Shown: positions 56,312-64,000 of the stretch, piece by piece
Layout of the letters: each line of letters begins with the position of its first letter
Numbering within the stretch: the stretch's first letter is position 1
Assembly (NCBI GenBank): GCA_903847195.1
Contig: CAINCZ010000157.1
Coordinates: 53,111 to 117,110, forward strand
Length of the DNA: 64,000 bases
From: an uncultured Acidobacteriota bacterium
GTDB lineage: Bacteria; Acidobacteriota; Terriglobia; Terriglobales; CAINCZ01
Direction of reading: 5' to 3'
The notes under the pieces: generated by a model
The model's input: only the letters and a program-made list of their open reading frames with translations
What the model was told of the DNA's origin: nothing
The model's database searches: none
Made by a program: the position numbers and the translations under genes

Positions 56312-59300
56312 ATGAATCGTCATCTAGCGCCGTGCCTGGTGTTCGCTCTCCTTCTTATTGTCCTGTTCACCGCCTGCGGTGGCGGCAGCAGCCATCCCTT
56401 GGCCGTAACGCTGCCTTCAGGACAAAGCTCAACGGTGACCACGGCGGCCAATGAAGGCCCCGTTACCTTGACGGCCACGATCGCCAATGATCCAACCGGC
56501 ACGGCTACGTTGAACTGGAGCATCAGCGGAACCACGCCCCATGCGGTCGGTGCGCGCCCAGCGGCACGCGCAGCTGCTCCGAGGGACGTGACCTCGGTGT
56601 GCGGCAGCCTGTCCGGCGCCAGCGGTTTGTCCAACACCTATACCCCGCCGCAGGGCGGCGTGGGAAGTTGTGTTGCGACCATCACGGCGTGCGTCAATAC
56701 CAATACCGCCGTCTGCACCACCTGGACCATCACGGTCAACGCGCTGCTGGGGCTGGGCACCTCTTCGCTGACGACGGGCACCTATGGCACCCCCTATGGT
56801 CCGGTCACGCTGACGGCCAGCGGCGGCGTCTCGCCCTACACCTGGTCGGCAACCGGGCTGCCTCCGGGGCTCACGCTGAACGCCAGCACGGGCGTACTGT
56901 CGGGTACGCCGAACTCGGTTGGCACCGGAAGCTACAGCGTCGTCATCAAGGTGACCGACGCGAATTCCTATTTCGCCACGTCGCCGGCCATCCCGGTCAC
57001 GATTCAAAGGGCCAGCCTCGCGGTGGCCGCCAACAACGCCTCGATGACCTATGGCGCCTCGGTGCCGTCGCTCTCGGCGTCCTACACTGGCTTCGTGCTG
57101 GGCGATACGGCCGCCAGCGCGCTGCTCGGCAATCCGACCCTGGCCACTACGGTGACCTCCGCTTCCGCTGCGGGCGCCTATCCGATCACCGTTGTGCAAG
57201 GCTCGCTCACCGCCGCCAACTACACCTTCACCGGCTTCACCGCCGGTACGCTGACGGTGAACAGGGCTCCGGTGACGGCCACTGTCACCGCCTCCGGCAA
57301 GGCGTATGACCGTTCCGCCAGCGCTACCATCTCCAACTGCTCCCTGACGGGCGTGCTCGCCGGCGACGCCGGCAATGTGACTTGCTCGGCTGCGGCGGCC
57401 ACCTTCGCCGACGCCAACGTCGGCACCGGCAAAACCGTCACCGCGACCGGCATCACCCTGGGTGGATCGGCGGCGGGTAACTACCAGCTCGTCTCCACCA
57501 CCGCCGTCACCACGGCCAGCATCACTGCCGTTTCGGTCACGCCCAGCGTCACTGCGTCCGGCAAGACCTACAACGCCTCAAACCTCGCCACCATCAGCGG
57601 CTGCACCCTGACGGGCGTGCTCAGCGGCGACGCCTCGGCCGTTACCTGCTCCGCCGCCGGAGCGACCTTTGCGGATGCCAACTTCGGCACGGCCAAGACC
57701 GTCACCGCCACCGGCATCACGCTGGGCGGATCGGCAGCAGGGAACTATTCGCTTTCCAGCACCAGCGCGACCACCACGGCGGATATCACCGCCGCCCCGG
57801 TGACGCCGGCCGTTACTGCCTCCAACAAGGTTTACGACACCAACACGGCGGCCACCATTGCCACGCGCACTCTGACCGGCGTACAGGGCAGCGACACCGT
57901 GGCGCTCAGCGGCGGCACGGCGACCTTCGCTTCGGCCAACGTCGGTACCGGCGTCGCGGTTGCGGTCACCGGCCTCAGCCTGACCAACAATCCCAACAGC
58001 AATTACGTCCTGTCCTCGACCAGCGCCTCGACCGCGGCCAACATCACGCCGGCCACGGTTACGCCCGTATTTACGATCGGGAATAAGGTCTATGACGGAA
58101 CCACTGCGGCCACCATCAACAGCTACGTTCTGAACGGCGTGCTGGGCAGTGATGTCGTGACCATCACCGGTGCCACGGCGGTCTTTGCCTCGCCCAGTGC
58201 CGGGACCGGCGTCACCGTCAACATCAGCGGATACACGCTGGGCGGCGCTGCCCGGGCTAACTATCAACTGTCGGCCGCCAGCGTCACCAGCACTGCCAAT
58301 ATCACGGCAGCTCCCGTCTCGGCCACCGTGGTTGCCGCCAACAAGGCTTACAACGGCAACGCCACCGCCACCATCAACAGCTGCACGGTGTCCGGGGTTA
58401 TCGCCGCTGATGCGGCCAACGTGGGTTGCACCGTCGGCTCTGCCAGTTTCGCCCAGCAGAATGTGGGCAACGGCATTACCGTTACCGCCAGCAACATCAG
58501 CCTGACGGGCTCGGCGGCCGGCAACTACACCCTCGGCTCCACGACCGCCACCACGACCGCCAACATCACGCCGGCTCCGGTCGTGCCTGCGGTGACGGCG
58601 GCCAACAAGCCTTACGACGGCAACGCCACGGCCAGCGTCACCTGCTCGCTGACGGGCGTGGTCGCCAGCGAAAGCGGCAACGTCACCTGTGCGGCGGCGG
58701 CGGCCAGCTTCAACAACGCCAATGTCGGCACCGGCAAGACGGTCACCGCCACCGGCATCACCCTGGGCGGCACGGCCTCGGGCAACTACTCGCTGACCAC
58801 CAGCACCGCCACCACGACGGCCAACATCACGCCGGCCTCGCTGACCATCACCGGCATCTCCATCGCCAGCAAGACCTACGACCGCACCACGGCGGCCACC
58901 ATCTCCGGCACGGCAACCCTGGTCGGCCTGATCGGCTCCGACACGGCTACGCTCGGCGGCACTCCGGTCGCGACCTTCGCCAGCGCCGGCGTCGGCACCG
59001 GCATCGCGGTCACCGTGAGCGGCTACACCATCAGCGGCGGACAGTCGGCGAACTACACGCTGACGCAGCCCGCCGGATTCACCGCCAACATCACGCCCAT
59101 CACCCTGACGGTCAGCGGCATTACGGCGAGCAATAAGGTGTACAACGCCATCCGCGACGCCTCGCTTACCACGAACGGTGCCACACTCACCGGCGTGCTC
59201 AGTGGTGACACCGTCACCCTGGTCACAACCGGCGCCACGGGTCTGTTCTCCGACGCCAACGTCGGCAACGCCAAGACGGTTGTCATCGGCGGACTCGCGC

Positions 59301-62300
59301 TCGGCGGCGCTTCGGCCGGCAACTACGTGTTGCCCGTGCCGCAGCAGACCACCACGGCGAACATTACCCCGGCCTCGCTGACCATCACCGGCATCTCCAT
59401 TGCCGCCAAGATCTACGACCGTACGGCCACCGGCGGCATCAGCGGCACGCCGTCGCTGGTCGGCCTGATCAACCTGGACACCGCCAACCTCGGCGGCACG
59501 CCGACGGCGACCTTCGCCAGCTATAACGTGGGAACCGGCATCGCCGTTACGGTGAGTGGCTACACCATCAGCGGCGGACAGTCGGCGAACTACACGCTGA
59601 CCCAGCCCACCGGACTGACCGGCAACATCACCCCGGCCGCGCTGACCATCACCGGCATCTCCATCGCCAACAAGCCATACGACCGCACCACGGCGGCCAC
59701 CATCAGCGGCACGGCAGCGCTTTCCGGCCTGTTCGCGCCCGATACGGCCACGCTCGGCGGCACACCGTCGGCAACCTTTGCCAGCGCCAATGTCGCCACC
59801 AACATCGCGGTCACCGTCAGCGGCTACGCCATCAGCGGCGGACAGTCGGCCAATTACACGCTGACCCAGCCCAGCGGGCTGACCGCCAACATCAGCGCCA
59901 TCACGCTGACCGTCAGCGGCATCACGGCGACCACGAAGGTCTATAACGCGACGACGGCGGCCGTCATCAACCCCGGCGGCGCCTCGCTGACCGGAGTGCT
60001 CAGTGGCGACACCGTGATTCTGAACGTCGCCGGAGCCGTCGGTGCTTACGCCGACGCCAACGTGGGTGCGAGTAAGACCGTCACCATCAGCGGCCTCAGC
60101 TTGACCGGCGCACAGGCAGGCAACTACCTGCTGCCCACGCCGCAGCAGACGACGACGGCCGGCATCACGGCTGCCACCGCCACCGCCGTGGTTACGGTCT
60201 CCAACAAGACCTACGACGGCACGACTACCGCGAGCGTCTCCAACTGCACCGTCAGCGGTCTGTTCGGCGCCGACGCGGGCAAGGTCTCCTGCTCGGCTAC
60301 CTCAGCCTCGTTCGCCGATGCCAACGCGGGCACAGGCAAGACGGTTTCGGTCGTCGGCATCAGCCTCAGCGGCGCCTCGGCCGGCAACTACACCGCCAAC
60401 ACCACTGCCAGCGTGACCGCCGACATCAGCAAGGCCACGCCGGTGTTCAGCGGCCTGAGTTCACCCAGCATTTACGTGGGCCAGGGGCCGACCACCTTCA
60501 GCGGCCGCGTCTCGGTCGGATCGTTGGCTCCGGGCGGAGACACCGTCAGCATCATCGTCAACTCCGGCACCTACAACACGAACGCCGGTCCCGACGGCAG
60601 CTTCTCGACCTCAATACCCACCGGCGCGCTGGTGGCCAACAGCTACCCCGTTATCTATCGCTTCACCGGCAACACCAACTTCAATGCAGCCGTCGACGGC
60701 GCCGGCACGCTCACGGTCAACCCGGCCATCATCGTTGGCCTCAGCTACACGACGCAACAGTACGTGGTCAACGGCGGCAACCTGTCGTTCGCGCCTACCG
60801 TCACCAACGACCTGTCCACCGCGGGCGTGAACCTCTCGCTCAGCCCGTCGAGCGGCTGCGGTACGCTGTCAGTCGGCAACCCGGTCTCCTCCGGCACCTC
60901 CGTCCAGTACATCGCGCCCGCGCCGAGCACCAGCTGCACGGTCACGGTGAGGGCCGTTTCGGTCACCGACAACACCAAGTCGGCGCAGTTCAGCATCACT
61001 TCTTATCCGGCGCTGGCGCTGCCTCCGCCGAATCCGCCATCGCTCGGCGGCGGCACCCTGAACCTGGCATACAACGGCTCCATCGCAGCCTCCGGCGGCG
61101 TGGGCCCATACTCCTGGACGGTCACCAATCTGCCGGCCAACGGCTTTACCTACAGCGCCAGCGGCGGCCTGCTGAGCATCGGCGGCACCCCGAACCCTGT
61201 CGGCACCACGACCTTCTACGTCACCGTGACCGACGTCACGCTGCACACCAGCGTCGGCCCGATCGCCTACACGATCGCCACTACCGGCACGCTGGGCGTG
61301 GCCATCTCACCCGTCGGCCCGGTCTGGGTTCCTGCCAATGGTTCTCTGCTGAACTACTTCACGATCACCACGGCGAACGACGCGGCCAGCCCGTCGCAGG
61401 TAATCGTCACGGCCTCGCCCCTCACCTGCGGCACCATCCCGCAGGCTCAGCCCGTCTCGTCGGGAGCCACCATCACCTTCAACGCCGGCGCTTTGCCCTG
61501 CACGGCAATCATTCTGGCCACCTCGGTGACCGACAACAGCAAGACGGCGTCGGTGACCGTCAACGTCTACGGCCCCATCTCGCTGCCCACCGGTCCTACC
61601 CCGGCCTCGCTGCCTGCGGGTACGGTCGGCGTATCCTACACCGGCACGCTGGCGGTCTCCGGCGGTGCTCCGCCCTACACCTGGACCGTCACCGGACTCC
61701 CGGCGAACGGCCTGAGCTACACCACCACGGGCGCCACGCTCAACATTACGGGTGTTCCCGTGAGTTCCTCCGCCGTCAGCTTCACGGCGCAAGTCACCGA
61801 CAGCCAGTCGAACGCGACCGGCACCATCAGCTACCAGATTCCGGTCGCATCGCTGGGCGTCAGCCTGACGCCTTCCGGCAGTGCCGGCGTCTACTACGGC
61901 AACACGTTGCAGATCACGCCGACGGTTGCGGGCGATCCGGCCAACAAGGGCGTCACCTTCAGCCTGAACCCGGCCACCGGGTGCGGCTCGCTGTCGCCCT
62001 CGGGCACCATCGCCTCCGGCTCGCCGGTCACCTTCACCGCCCCGGTCTGGGGTTTGGGTTGCAGCGTGTCGGTATGGGCCACCACCGTCGCTACTCCGGC
62101 GCAAACGGCAATGCTCAACCTCACCGTGGCCGCGCCGCTCGCGTTGCCCGCCCCGGATCCTAACCCGCTGGCTACAGGCACGGTGGGTGTGCCGTATGGC
62201 GGCGGATTCATGGCCACCGGCGGCCTGGGCCCATATACCTGGACGGTAACGGGTCTGCCGGTGGACGGCATCGACTCCGACGCCAGCATCAACACCTCCA

Positions 62301-64000
62301 ACTTCCTCAGTATCTTCAGCCCCGGCCCCGTGACTACGGCCCAGAACATCCCCATTACGGTCTCGGTGCAGGACAGCACGGGCGCCATCCACAAGCAGAC
62401 GCAGAGCTACCAGATTATCGTCACCAATCCGGTGCCGGTTTCGATCGTCACCACCACCGACCAGATCAGCACCAAGCTGGCGATCGGGCTGCCCTACGGG
62501 GCCACGATCAACAGCAATAACGGTGTCGGGCCCTACCTCTGGACCATCGACACCAGCAGCGGCGGCGTGGCTCTGCCGACCGGGTTGCAACTGTTCAGCG
62601 ACGGTTCGTCGCCCTACGCGCAGATCGTGGGCATACCGGAGGCCACCAACGCCGCGGGTTCGTTCCCCATCGTCGTCAAGGTGACCGACAGCGCGCCCAC
62701 GCCGACCTCGGCCACGCTGTCCCTCTCGCTGACGCTGGCCCCGGCGCCTGACGGCACCAGCAACAAGTACCTCTACGGCCACTACGCCTTCCTCTTCCGC
62801 GGCATGGTGGACTCGGCGGCCAATGGCGCCCTCACCAGCATGTATCAGACCGCGGCCGTTGCCAGCTTCTACGCCGATGGCGATGGCAACATCACTTTCG
62901 GCGTGATCGACACGGTGGACTCCAGCGGCACCTCCGGCTTCTGTCCGCGCACGCCGTTCACCGGGACCTACAAGATCGGTTCCGACCACCGCGGCATCCT
63001 CTCCATTCAGTCCAGCGGTGCGGGCGGCAACGTGACCAATTGCAGCTCAGTCTGGCTCACCTCGAACCTGGCCAACAACAACAACATCCCCACGGGACAG
63101 GCCAACTACTTCGTCTTCACCGCCGGACAGATCATGAACATTAATCTGTCGTCAGGAAACTGCAACAGCGGTGGCACCACGAGCGCCTGTCCGCTCTACA
63201 CCGATGCCAACATGATGGAAGCCGACGACGTCGGCGTGTGGAATGTAAGCGGAGTCATGGCTCCCTCCTACGTGAACGGCAGCGCGCGGCTCTTCCGCCA
63301 GAACCTGGGACAGTTCAGTCAGCTATCGGGCGGGACAAATGGTGGGTTCAATGGCAACTTCCCGGGCACTTATGCCATGGGTATGTATGGCGAAGACCTC
63401 CCCAGCGCGAACCCCATGATCCCCGGTCTCAACCCAATGACCTCCGGCGGCATCCTCACCTTCGGCAGCGGTTCAACAGGAGCTGGCTTGCCGGACGCCA
63501 ACAACTATTTCGGCACGATCGCCGGTGGCATCGACGTCAACGACAATGGCACGCCGTACAGCAGCCTTTCGCTGGCCAACGTCACCTTGGCCCAGACCAG
63601 CAAGTGCTTGAGCAGCGGTCTGGCTCCGACCTGGCACACGACCGCTAACGGCGGTACATCACTCACCACCAGCAACGGCCGCTGGGCGGCCGACTGCATG
63701 GGCCTGAGCGGCACGACGGTGCCCACCGGTTACCCGGCCAACTACGTCGGGTACATGGTCAACGCCAATCACTCGCTGTTTATCTCCGCCAACAACCACA
63801 TAACCAATGCCATGCTGCTCGGCGGTTCGCTGCACAAGCAGGCTGCGGCTGATGTGGGCGCATACAACGCCACCATGCTGGACGGCAACTATGTGTCCTA
63901 CATGGCGGGCGACAGCGAGGTTTTGATTCTGCGGATGCACTGCGACCATGGCGTCTGCTCGGCAACGGCCAGCGACTCGGTCAAGCAGAATACTTACACC
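56312..64000 (+). CDS. Giant YDG/Ig-like repeat surface lipoprotein (3' end beyond window)
   Basis: The frame is open from ATG 56312 to the window end, 2563 codons without a stop; several downstream positions checked are in phase. It has a lipoprotein signal (VLFTACGGGSS). In order: an Ig-like N-terminal part with a putative-Ig module (PYTWSATGLPPGLTLNAS..LSGTP), an MBG-like domain at about residues 231-318, twelve tandem YDG-type repeats (about 319-1374), four Ig-like modules of the PYTW..TGLP type (about 1570-2150), and from about residue 2152 a C-terminal beta domain (KYLYGHYAFLFRGMVD, ASFYADGDGNITFGVID). The composition is Thr/Gly/Ala/Ser. Likely a cell-surface adhesin or structural protein. 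Confidence 0.88.
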   Translation, partial: MNRHLAPCLVFALLLIVLFTACGGGSSHPLAVTLPSGQSSTVTTAANEGPVTLTATIANDPTGTATLNWSISGTTPHAVGARPAARAAAPRDVTSVCGSLSGASGLSNTYTPPQGGVGSCVATITACVNTNTAVCTTWTITVNALLGLGTSSLTTGTYGTPYGPVTLTASGGVSPYTWSATGLPPGLTLNASTGVLSGTPNSVGTGSYSVVIKVTDANSYFATSPAIPVTIQRASLAVAANNASMTYGASVPSLSASYTGFVLGDTAASALLGNPTLATTVTSASAAGAYPITVVQGSLTAANYTFTGFTAGTLTVNRAPVTATVTASGKAYDRSASATISNCSLTGVLAGDAGNVTCSAAAATFADANVGTGKTVTATGITLGGSAAGNYQLVSTTAVTTASITAVSVTPSVTASGKTYNASNLATISGCTLTGVLSGDASAVTCSAAGATFADANFGTAKTVTATGITLGGSAAGNYSLSSTSATTTADITAAPVTPAVTASNKVYDTNTAATIATRTLTGVQGSDTVALSGGTATFASANVGTGVAVAVTGLSLTNNPNSNYVLSSTSASTAANITPATVTPVFTIGNKVYDGTTAATINSYVLNGVLGSDVVTITGATAVFASPSAGTGVTVNISGYTLGGAARANYQLSAASVTSTANITAAPVSATVVAANKAYNGNATATINSCTVSGVIAADAANVGCTVGSASFAQQNVGNGITVTASNISLTGSAAGNYTLGSTTATTTANITPAPVVPAVTAANKPYDGNATASVTCSLTGVVASESGNVTCAAAAASFNNANVGTGKTVTATGITLGGTASGNYSLTTSTATTTANITPASLTITGISIASKTYDRTTAATISGTATLVGLIGSDTATLGGTPVATFASAGVGTGIAVTVSGYTISGGQSANYTLTQPAGFTANITPITLTVSGITASNKVYNAIRDASLTTNGATLTGVLSGDTVTLVTTGATGLFSDANVGNAKTVVIGGLALGGASAGNYVLPVPQQTTTANITPASLTITGISIAAKIYDRTATGGISGTPSLVGLINLDTANLGGTPTATFASYNVGTGIAVTVSGYTISGGQSANYTLTQPTGLTGNITPAALTITGISIANKPYDRTTAATISGTAALSGLFAPDTATLGGTPSATFASANVATNIAVTVSGYAISGGQSANYTLTQPSGLTANISAITLTVSGITATTKVYNATTAAVINPGGASLTGVLSGDTVILNVAGAVGAYADANVGASKTVTISGLSLTGAQAGNYLLPTPQQTTTAGITAATATAVVTVSNKTYDGTTTASVSNCTVSGLFGADAGKVSCSATSASFADANAGTGKTVSVVGISLSGASAGNYTANTTASVTADISKATPVFSGLSSPSIYVGQGPTTFSGRVSVGSLAPGGDTVSIIVNSGTYNTNAGPDGSFSTSIPTGALVANSYPVIYRFTGNTNFNAAVDGAGTLTVNPAIIVGLSYTTQQYVVNGGNLSFAPTVTNDLSTAGVNLSLSPSSGCGTLSVGNPVSSGTSVQYIAPAPSTSCTVTVRAVSVTDNTKSAQFSITSYPALALPPPNPPSLGGGTLNLAYNGSIAASGGVGPYSWTVTNLPANGFTYSASGGLLSIGGTPNPVGTTTFYVTVTDVTLHTSVGPIAYTIATTGTLGVAISPVGPVWVPANGSLLNYFTITTANDAASPSQVIVTASPLTCGTIPQAQPVSSGATITFNAGALPCTAIILATSVTDNSKTASVTVNVYGPISLPTGPTPASLPAGTVGVSYTGTLAVSGGAPPYTWTVTGLPANGLSYTTTGATLNITGVPVSSSAVSFTAQVTDSQSNATGTISYQIPVASLGVSLTPSGSAGVYYGNTLQITPTVAGDPANKGVTFSLNPATGCGSLSPSGTIASGSPVTFTAPVWGLGCSVSVWATTVATPAQTAMLNLTVAAPLALPAPDPNPLATGTVGVPYGGGFMATGGLGPYTWTVTGLPVDGIDSDASINTSNFLSIFSPGPVTTAQNIPITVSVQDSTGAIHKQTQSYQIIVTNPVPVSIVTTTDQISTKLAIGLPYGATINSNNGVGPYLWTIDTSSGGVALPTGLQLFSDGSSPYAQIVGIPEATNAAGSFPIVVKVTDSAPTPTSATLSLSLTLAPAPDGTSNKYLYGHYAFLFRGMVDSAANGALTSMYQTAAVASFYADGDGNITFGVIDTVDSSGTSGFCPRTPFTGTYKIGSDHRGILSIQSSGAGGNVTNCSSVWLTSNLANNNNIPTGQANYFVFTAGQIMNINLSSGNCNSGGTTSACPLYTDANMMEADDVGVWNVSGVMAPSYVNGSARLFRQNLGQFSQLSGGTNGGFNGNFPGTYAMGMYGEDLPSANPMIPGLNPMTSGGILTFGSGSTGAGLPDANNYFGTIAGGIDVNDNGTPYSSLSLANVTLAQTSKCLSSGLAPTWHTTANGGTSLTTSNGRWAADCMGLSGTTVPTGYPANYVGYMVNANHSLFISANNHITNAMLLGGSLHKQAAADVGAYNATMLDGNYVSYMAGDSEVLILRMHCDHGVCSATASDSVKQNTYT
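57266..60433 (+). repeat. Twelve tandem YDG-type coding repeats
   Basis: Each unit is about 86-91 residues, with the pattern (N/S)K.YD/N....A.......L.G....D........A.FA.ANVGTG..V...G..L.G...ANY.L....T.ANITP. Units 7, 9 and 10 are near-copies of each other (LTITGISIA.K.YDRT, VSGYTISGGQSANYTLTQP), and units 8 and 11 are another pair (LTVSGITA..KVYNA, QQTTTA). This gives an A-B-A-A-B order and points to recent duplication or gene conversion. Confidence 0.85.

Noticed and set aside
57266..60433. Regular repeats considered as a CRISPR array
   Set aside because: Unit length is about 260 bases, there are no unique spacers, and the repeats are in-frame protein domains.
61307..62989. A 560-codon minus-strand frame in the repeat gene
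   Set aside because: Antisense to the lipoprotein; its Gly/Arg/Asp-rich product mirrors the Thr/Gly-rich sense repeats.

Overview
The window is GC-rich, densely coding bacterial chromosome. The mix suggests Acidobacteriota, probably the soil or peat class Terriglobia. The signs are tilS followed by ftsH, a one-piece argR-to-argJ operon, a PilZ protein, secreted proteins with 'PASVTSLGP' repeats and Ala/Pro/Lys-rich tails, and a giant YDG-repeat lipoprotein whose C-terminal beta domain I associate with this phylum. This assignment comes from gene content only; no rRNA or tRNA gene was seen.

Region 1 (1-21 kb) is mainly housekeeping: a partial MFS transporter, two amidohydrolases, tilS, ftsH, a Sua5/TsaC protein overlapping a YdcF-like protein, an FMN-dependent alpha-hydroxyacid dehydrogenase behind a near-consensus promoter, thiM-thiE, a PhoU-like protein, mnmG, PilZ, FecR-like and TPR proteins, and small hypothetical genes. 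Two genes here are broken by an in-frame TGA: a DUF2182 remnant at about 12.4 kb and a full-length DUF1697 gene at about 20.5 kb.

Region 2 (21-32.5 kb) starts with a cysteine-repeat secreted protein. It then holds a nine-gene arginine operon on the minus strand (argR-C-B-D-F-G-H, a GNAT N-acetylglutamate synthase, argJ), with every junction overlapping and two ARG-box palindromes upstream of argR. Divergent from it is a geranylgeranyl-reductase-like flavoprotein.

Region 3 (32.5-44.4 kb) holds a BMP-family (nucleoside-type) ABC importer in the order permease, permease, binding protein, ATPase. An intergenic patch of palindromic repeats follows. Next come a DASS anion transporter divergent from an AprA-like flavoprotein plus a two-cluster ferredoxin, a convergent tetraheme cytochrome c, a VIT1/CCC1-type transporter and a Nudix hydrolase.

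Region 4 (44.4-55.8 kb) is the most interesting. It has a Tat-exported three-subunit molybdenum hydroxylase (2Fe-2S, Mo and FAD subunits; PaoABC-like). It also has a homologue of the Pelobacter pyrogallol-phloroglucinol transhydroxylase, AthL-AthS. The large subunit keeps the catalytic residues at the expected spacing but has an extra N-terminal SCP2-like domain. The small subunit appears to have lost exactly the four ligands of its middle [4Fe-4S] cluster while keeping the other two sets. A class II aldolase-family gene lies just downstream on the opposite strand. Together these suggest polyphenol or aromatic redox metabolism; the substrates are inference.

Region 5 (56.3-64 kb) is one reading frame that runs off the window: a giant surface lipoprotein with 12 tandem YDG-type repeats, Ig-like domains and a C-terminal beta domain.
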